DNA of 64,000 nucleotides from Porogramme epimiltina (Eukaryota > Basidiomycota > Agaricomycetes > Polyporales > Polyporaceae), in assembly GCA_900155495.1 (NCBI GenBank), contig FTLJ01000408.1:1-64000 (forward strand), read 5' to 3'. The translations under genes were made by a program, and so were the position numbers. Below, piece after piece: positions 57,936 to 64,000 of the stretch. The first letter of the stretch is position 1. Each line of letters opens with the position of its first letter. The notes under the pieces are model-generated. The model was not told the origin of the DNA and did no database searches. It saw only the letters and a program-made list of their open reading frames with translations.

Positions 57936-60890
57936 ATGAAATTCACATCTTTCAGGCAGCATCTCGATAAGTGAGCTCTATTGTACGTTACAATGAGGAA
58001 GGAAGATCGTAACTCTCCGACAGATATGATAAATGGCTCCAAGAGGCCCCTAAAACGCACGTACCACCCAGGGACCCCGCGACCACAGTTGAAGAGTTAC
58101 GTTCATGTAAGTCGGCACGCTCCCTCCTCTCCTTGATGGATGAAGCAAACAACCTATATTCTCAGTGCTCGTATCGATATCCCTTCTGCCTCCTACAGCA
58201 AGTGGCAGTTCGAACCACCGGCCTCCGGTGCTGCAACAAAACGAGGAATCCGACGACTCCGACAACGCGACCCTCCTGTTGACCACCTCTAAAGACTACC
58301 TGGGGTGTATGCCTACTGAACTGATACTTCATGTGAGCATCTTTAATTATACCCTCATATCCATATCCCTTGACCACCCCCTTGGGGCAGGTCGTGTCGT
58401 ATCTACTCCCCGCGGATCTGCTTTCTCTGTCGAACACGTGCAATCATATGTACCAGGTCCTCCGCACCAAACACCTGGCGCAGTCAACGTGGACATCGGC
58501 CCTGTTGAGAATCACCAACCTACCGGCCCGCCCGGAGGATCTGTCGGAGGTGCGCTACACCGCGCTTGTATTCGGAAGAAATTGCTTCGTGAGTGGCATG
58601 CTTCATGACTTTATTCTTGTCTCCTGAAGACTGTCTCAGGCGTGCGGTAGCGACGGCGCATATTCTGTAGACTACGCGTTGCGACTTCGCTGCTGCGAAT
58701 CCTGTTATACAGAAAAGTGAGCAACGCCTACGTCGGTTGTTGGCTCGCCGTTAGCTAAAGGTTTCCTCTCCCTACAGCGTTGTAGAAGGATATTGGCATT
58801 TGCCGGAATACCCCGAAGTGGTGGTGGAATTGGCCACAAAATTGCTCCCTAGCGAAGCGACTATCGGTGAGCTTCCATCCATTTTCTTAATCTTCCTATG
58901 CGAATCTAACGGAACGTCAGATGTTACATCATTATCCACACACGACTTTGAGGTCCTCAAAATCGATCCTCTCATTCACAGCCTCAACAATTGGTACAGC
59001 AAGCCAGCTATCGAGGCCCTCCTTAATCTTCTTATGGACCCTCCGAGTGCGTGGTTCGAAGAGGATCCGGAGCGTTTACTCCGCGAAGTCGCCAATGTTG
59101 TACTGCAGAGGCAGATGGTAAGCACCACAACATCCCCAACCATCCCTATACATTTGACTCACTGGGGCTTGTCGTGCATCAGCACGGTGTGATATTACAG
59201 CTATGGGATACTCTCACCCGCAGCGTAGGCGTGCTTCCTAGTGAGGAGATAGACACGTTGAAGTGTTGGAACGAGTGAGGATTCTGTTACACTTACGAAG
59301 CTTCGTTAGACCTTACCAGAGCCTCATCCTCAGTCTTGTCCACCACTTGCGCTTTCAGAGGTACGTGGAGCCGGACTCCCCTCTTGCGAAAGTGCCAATG
59401 CCTGCGACTGCGCACGACATCGCACTACGTGGTATGTTCCTCAACATACCCTTCAAGGTCAAGTTGCTCATGCTCAAATTTACCCATTCCGCAGCATGCG
59501 AACACCCAAAGTCCGTGGATCAAATCGAGACGGAGTTTTCTCTACGTGACGGACGCCAATCGCGCGCCCGCGACATCCGCTATGCAAGACGCCACGCGGA
59601 AGTAGAACGTCACTACGAGGACGCCCTGGCGCGCGTCGAATTCTCATACCTGCCGGACCGCAGCCTCGGGGGCATGACACTGCACCTACTCCCAAACAGG
59701 AGCGACGGCGCGACCATCCTCCGCTTTTTCGTAGAGAAAGGCGACGGGTACGGGGTTCCAACGTTGCAAGACTGCGTTGAGGCCGTCAAATATAACATGA
59801 CGACGCTCCAAATATACTCCTCCGACTATGCGCGCGAGCTATCTCGACTCTCCAGGCCCCCAAGCAAATTCTGGGTCAGCGGTTCGGATGGCAAGCGCCG
59901 GAAATACCTCACTCGCAACTACCTCGGCGTTTTAGAAACACTCTTGTCGCCATTCGCACTATTCTACTGCAGTGAGTGCCACAGGGGAGCATGGCGTCCA
60001 TACACGTACTGGGACCTCCACCGACACTGGCGCACCACGCACAAAGACACACAGGTGTTGTGCATAGACGAGGAAGGCAACCAACAGGTTACTCCGCGGG
60101 CGGGGTACTGGATCCGCTCCCTCGACGTCGTCCTATACATCCTCAGGAACATGGTCTTGGAAGACCCGTACGTCACGTCCTGGGACCTCGGCCGATTTGT
60201 CACCGAGCGCCGGCTCTTCTGCGCCTGCGGCGACCCCGCGGTGGACCCTGCGCTGAGGCCGCCTCAGGAAGGCCCTGCAGCGTGGAGCGAATTCGTGAGT
60301 TTGACACATTGTCCTTGGCGACGTCTGCTGGCACAGGCTTACCTCTGTGCGACCAGGCGATGCACGTACAGACGCACATCGACGATGTCATAACCCGCGG
60401 CTACACTGTCGTGGCCGAGCAGAGCGAGGAGCACCCAGTGACGCGGTACTACAGCGTGAATAGCGTCCTCGAAAGGCTGATAACTTACATTCCGGACGAG
60501 GCGGGGGCGGGCTTCTACCACGGACGCGCGGGCCGAAGCTTTGAGGCCGGACCCGATGAGTACGCCGACATCATCGCACATCTGGGGGAGTGCCCGGACG
60601 ACTGGAGTCCGGTGTGCGCGCTGTGTAGAGCGACCATTGATTGGTGGTCCCACGACCAATACGTCTCTGCAATGCTTCCGCCCCACGCGGACAGGATAGC
60701 GTACCACCTCCGCACTCGGTGAGTTGACCTCCAGTGTTCATGGTTATATCGATTTCTCATGGCAAGTTCGTCGCGTAGGCACGAAGTGGCTTTCTCGGAG
60801 GAACATGTTAAATTTGAAGATTCCAAGGGGATGAAGGCTCTACTGAAGGACGCGTATTCCCTGGCTCACTGTGTATGCATAATTTGTTGA
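57936..60890 (+). CDS. F-box protein with zinc-finger-like C-terminal part
   Basis: F-box proteins bring substrates to SCF ubiquitin ligases through Skp1. Start at 57936 (MKFTSFRQHLDKYDKWLQEAP...) with the first three exons in phase. The F-box is DYLGCMPTELILHVVSYLLPADLLSLSNTCNHMYQVL, split by an intron after ELILH. A Cys-rich segment follows (CGSDGAYSVDYALRLRCCESCY), typical of basidiomycete F-box families. A long last-but-few exon (59263-60297) contains ARDIRYARRHAEVERHYEDAL and a C2H2-like CSECHRGAWRPYTYWDLHRHWRTTH. Further Cys/His pairs occur near CACGDP and CALCRATIDWWSH. A small last exon after 60721 ends LAHCVCIIC, stop 60888-60890. Target unknown. About nine introns; family assignment firm, exact splicing in 58.9-59.3 kb less so. 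Confidence 0.85.
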
Positions 60891-62609
60891 TTGCTGCAAT
60901 TGAGAACGGATTGGGATTACTAGGCGTGATTGCACCTCGTGTAAACGAAAGCTTGGACACACTCACTGCGATCCATCCGAAACTGCCAGGGGCCTGCAGC
61001 GCTCCTTTCAGATTATCTGGTAGTCCTAGGGCACAGAGCAATACTCTTCCGATAATGGCTTCATTCCACCCAGTTGAACCCGAACGTCGTCTTCATATCA
61101 TGGCCCTGCCAGTGAGCACGCTGGGTTATAATGATGGACAGCCGTCAATATCTGAGAGCTCATAAATGATAAGCCACTAGGGAAGGAAGCGCACGAGTAC
61201 CTTGTTGTTCATGCTTGGAGCTAGTACCGGTGAATCGAGTCATGTTGCAGATGATGAACCAGCAGGGACTCGGACGAGCGGCATGTAGCCATGGGTAAAG
61301 TATTGAGGCTCAATGTTTTGAGGGGCTTATATACGGGGATATTCCATGCCTGAAAAGCGCTGTGATGACTGTAGGGCGTCAGAAACTGCGGGACGAAGTC
61401 ACCGAGCTCGGGTTCCAATCCTTGTTCGAACCAAAAATGTCGACGAACCCCGGAGCACGCTCCAAGATAACGAGAAGTCGAGATTCTCTTTCCATTTTCC
61501 GCTCATATGTGGCACTAAAGTATTGTCATTCGCACGTCTTACCGCCGAACGCATCGAGTGTGGAAAAAGTCAGTGTCATGTCCATTGCCATCGGACGTGC
61601 CGCCACAGGCCGACATGGGAGTGGGTCACGTGATGATGTTGAGTAGCGGGCGTGGGAAAGCGCCGTGCTGCCACACGTCCCAAGCGGCGAGAGGCCGACT
61701 CTGATTCAATAGCGCCCTTCGTTTGCTCCTCCACAGGACGCTTTGATTCAGGAATCCATCGGAAAAGTAACAGAAATCATCTCTATTGATTGCTGAGATC
61801 TCGCTGTTGCACGAAACGAGGTACTCTTTCCCACTTCGTCCACGGCCTCGTTCCGAGATGCTATCCGCGTCGTGTCGGACTTTGCTGGTGAGTGTTCGAT
61901 ATGGCTTTCTAGTTGCTCAAGTGTGCTTATTCAGACTAGTTATTATTATATTATCGCGCGTGGCTTGACCCCGAAAGCTTCCTCGAATGAAATCGTACTA
62001 TACATTGGCAATAATAGTTGGCTAATCCCTCGTTGTCTCCATGGGCAAGAGGTGGAAACTTCATTCTTCGGGAAGCCTTATGCCCTCCCCGAAGTTCACC
62101 AACCATTATCGACACTCGAACATCTTTCTTTGGACATGTTCCGTCTCGTACTTAACTAGCAAGGCATTGGCATTCCCACTTGCGGCTGAGATCTGTGCTC
62201 TGCCAAGAGGTACGTAAGTCACGAACATCTGAGCATCTGTGTTGGCGTTGACGTTACTTTGTGGCTTATTCAAGGCGCTCCTTGGATCAATGTTTACCCT
62301 CGGCGTCGACCACACAATCAGCCTTTCCCCCTCATTCCATCTCACTACACCCGCACAGTTCGGCCTCTTGCCGCTCGCTTGTTATGTTGAACGGTGCGTC
62401 TAACATCCGTACCTGCGTATAGCCCATCATTCACCGCTGGGGCCCGTTGTATAGCCGTGACACTTTCTTCATCAGGCCGATAACGGGTCACCTAGCGAAG
62501 GCGAGGGGGTACTGCGTTGCCTATATAATCCATTGGCATTGGTAGGCCAACGGGTCCCCAGCCCACACCCGACTGCACTTCTCCACCTACTTCTCCCGTC
62601 CCCTTCGAA
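60891..62609 (+). other. Intergenic region before AFR-3
   Basis: No exon supported. The TATA box TATATAA at 62522-62528 precedes the AFR-3 ATG by about 82 bp. CACGTGATG at 61627-61635 stands alone without the TTAGGGCAGG partner. Confidence 0.5.
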
Positions 62610-64000
62610 ATGCCTTTGAGCGCGTTAACCCTGCCACCTCACGTCTCAAATACGTTCAATGTCCCCCAGCACCTCATCGAACGCGACGATGTCAACATTA
62701 TGCAGCTGTATGACTGGTGCGCGGTCCACAACCCGGACTACCCCATTTTCGCCTACCACGACGGCAAGCAACACCAGTTCATCACCTACGCGACCGCCGC
62801 GGTCGCGATAAACCGTGCAGCACGCTTCGCCGCGGCTCGGATGAGCGCCTCGCCCGAGGCCGGCTCCACACCCCCCGTCATCGCTGTGCTCGCCAGCGCA
62901 GGTGCGTAACCCCTCTTACCCTCCACCTAGCCTTTCGTCCGGTTGACGTCGGGCACGCCCCCTGCGTAGACTCTATCACCTACATTTGCACCCTGCTCGG
63001 CTTCTTCAAAGCCGGTTACACCGCGTTCGCCATCTCCATCCGCAATGCCCCCGTCGCGATCACGGACATGCTCAAGCGCTCGGGCGCGACGGACATCGTC
63101 GTGTCCTCGGACGCCACCATGCTCGACCACGCCGACGAGGCGATCTCGGCTCTCGCACGCGAGGGGGTGCGCATCGTGCAGCACCGGATGCCGCTCCATG
63201 ACGATCTCTTCGGCGAGGGGCAGAACGCGCAGAGCCCCTTCGAGGTCCCGAGGGAGCTGCCCGAGTTGGACATCAAGGCACCGGCCGTCATCATGCACTC
63301 GTCGGGTGGGTGCGATACACTGCCCGGTATTTCGCACGCTCATGATCGTGCATGTAGGATCGACGGGACACCCCAAGCCGATTGTCTGGACCCATCAATC
63401 ACTCTTCCTGGACGGATGGACCATCAGTATGTGGACAATTTGCTACTCCACTCACGAAATGCTCATAGAATCGTCTAGCTCAATGCCGCGAGCACGTAAC
63501 TGGATGCCTGATGGGCGCGCACGGCACGCCGATGTTCCACGCCCTCGGTGCTCTGCTATACAGCGCTGCGGTATGTCTCGTTTCTCCTCCATTCATATCA
63601 GTAGGCTTTTTCTCACGGCGTATCATCCAGCCCATGACTGGGTTGATCATTGCAACCTTCAAACCCGCTTCTCCGCCGACAGTCCCGACGCCTGATGCTG
63701 TATGGGACGGTGTCGTCATCTCGAAGTCGGACTACTGGTTTGGCGTGCCGTCATTCCTCGAGCTGTGGGCGCGGGACCCGGAAAAGCTTCCGATCATGGC
63801 GAGCATGCGCGGCCTGGTAAGTTCAGACGTTCCTCTTTTGCCGGAGGGTTCATGTCGCTCACATTCCACCCTGGTGTAGATCTACGGGGGCGCCCGGCTG
63901 AACGACGAGGTCGGCAACAAGCTCGCATCTCAAGGTGTCTCAATCTACACGGTGTACGGATGGTGAGAACAAGTACTTTCCGGCTCCGAGAAACAAGCGC
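62610..64000 (+). CDS. Adenylate-forming reductase (AFR-3), 3' end outside window
   Basis: The N-terminal part of a third A-T-R reductase. Visible: MPLSALTLPPHVSNTFNVPQ, QLYDWCAVHNPDYPIFAYHDG, SITYICTLLGFFKAGYTAF, IMHSSGSTGHPKPIVWTH (core A3 with the standard STG, where AFR-1 and AFR-2 have SMG), MGAHGTPMFHALGALLYSAA, GLIIATFKPASPPTVPTPDAVWDGVV, FLELWARDPEKLPIM and IYGGARLNDEVGNKLASQGVSIYTVYG. Intron positions follow the paralogues. Carrier and reductase domains are expected beyond base 64000. GC content is higher than in AFR-1 and AFR-2. It lies in tandem with AFR-2, separated by the F-box gene. Confidence 0.9.

Noticed and set aside
61340..61430. GGGTTCCAATCC resembling a tRNA B-box
   Set aside because: No A-box at the right distance and no acceptor stem or cloverleaf can be drawn.

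Overview
The window is nuclear DNA of a filamentous basidiomycete, most likely an Agaricomycete. Genes are cut by many short introns of about 50-75 bp with GT-AG or GC-AG ends. The families present (basidiomycete-style HET proteins, adenylate-forming reductases without a condensation domain, a GH76 mannanase, a long F-box/zinc-finger protein, a Dap1-like cytochrome b5 protein) are typical of mushroom-forming fungi. I found no tRNA, rRNA or intact transposon.

Layout. 1-4.7 kb: the 3' part of a GH76 gene, a Dap1-like haem-binding protein, and a secreted BNR/beta-propeller protein. 5-20 kb: a HET-rich block (HET-B1, HET-A1, HET-A2, HET-A3) interleaved with an HNH protein and a DHH phosphoesterase. 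20-27 kb: an A-T-R reductase (AFR-1) and a SAM methyltransferase. 28-36.5 kb: HET-A4 and HET-B2 with two decayed DHH copies. 38-48 kb: a quieter stretch with a Gal4-type transcription factor, a TVP38/TMEM64 membrane protein and a second HNH protein. 48-64 kb: HET-A5, AFR-2, an F-box protein and the 5' half of AFR-3.

The main theme is seven HET-domain genes in 64 kb: five of a four-exon type (A, 611-618 aa) and two of a two-exon type with an inserted coiled coil (B, 722-723 aa). All carry a similar C-terminal region of about 300 residues. Downstream of three of the five A genes, on the same strand and 250-370 bp after the stop, lies a copy of a small three-exon gene I do not recognise (first residues MEDYFFHPTRPP; 109 aa in the best copy). 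A fourth A gene keeps only its promoter-like sequence. This HET plus small-gene cassette is my best candidate for something undescribed.

A second recurring signal is a short module seen seven times: CACGTG, then 13-20 bp, then TTAGGGCAGG and a TTTCG-rich tail. It lies just upstream of both HNH genes and of a relic of one of them. The blocks HET-A3/small gene/AFR-1 and HET-A5/small gene/AFR-2 look like copies of one ancestral segment with the reductase inverted in one. The whole window reads as a fast-evolving birth-and-death region for self/non-self recognition genes beside specialised-metabolism enzymes. Functions are inferred from sequence by eye; exon junctions were chosen for phase and consensus and are not confirmed by transcripts.
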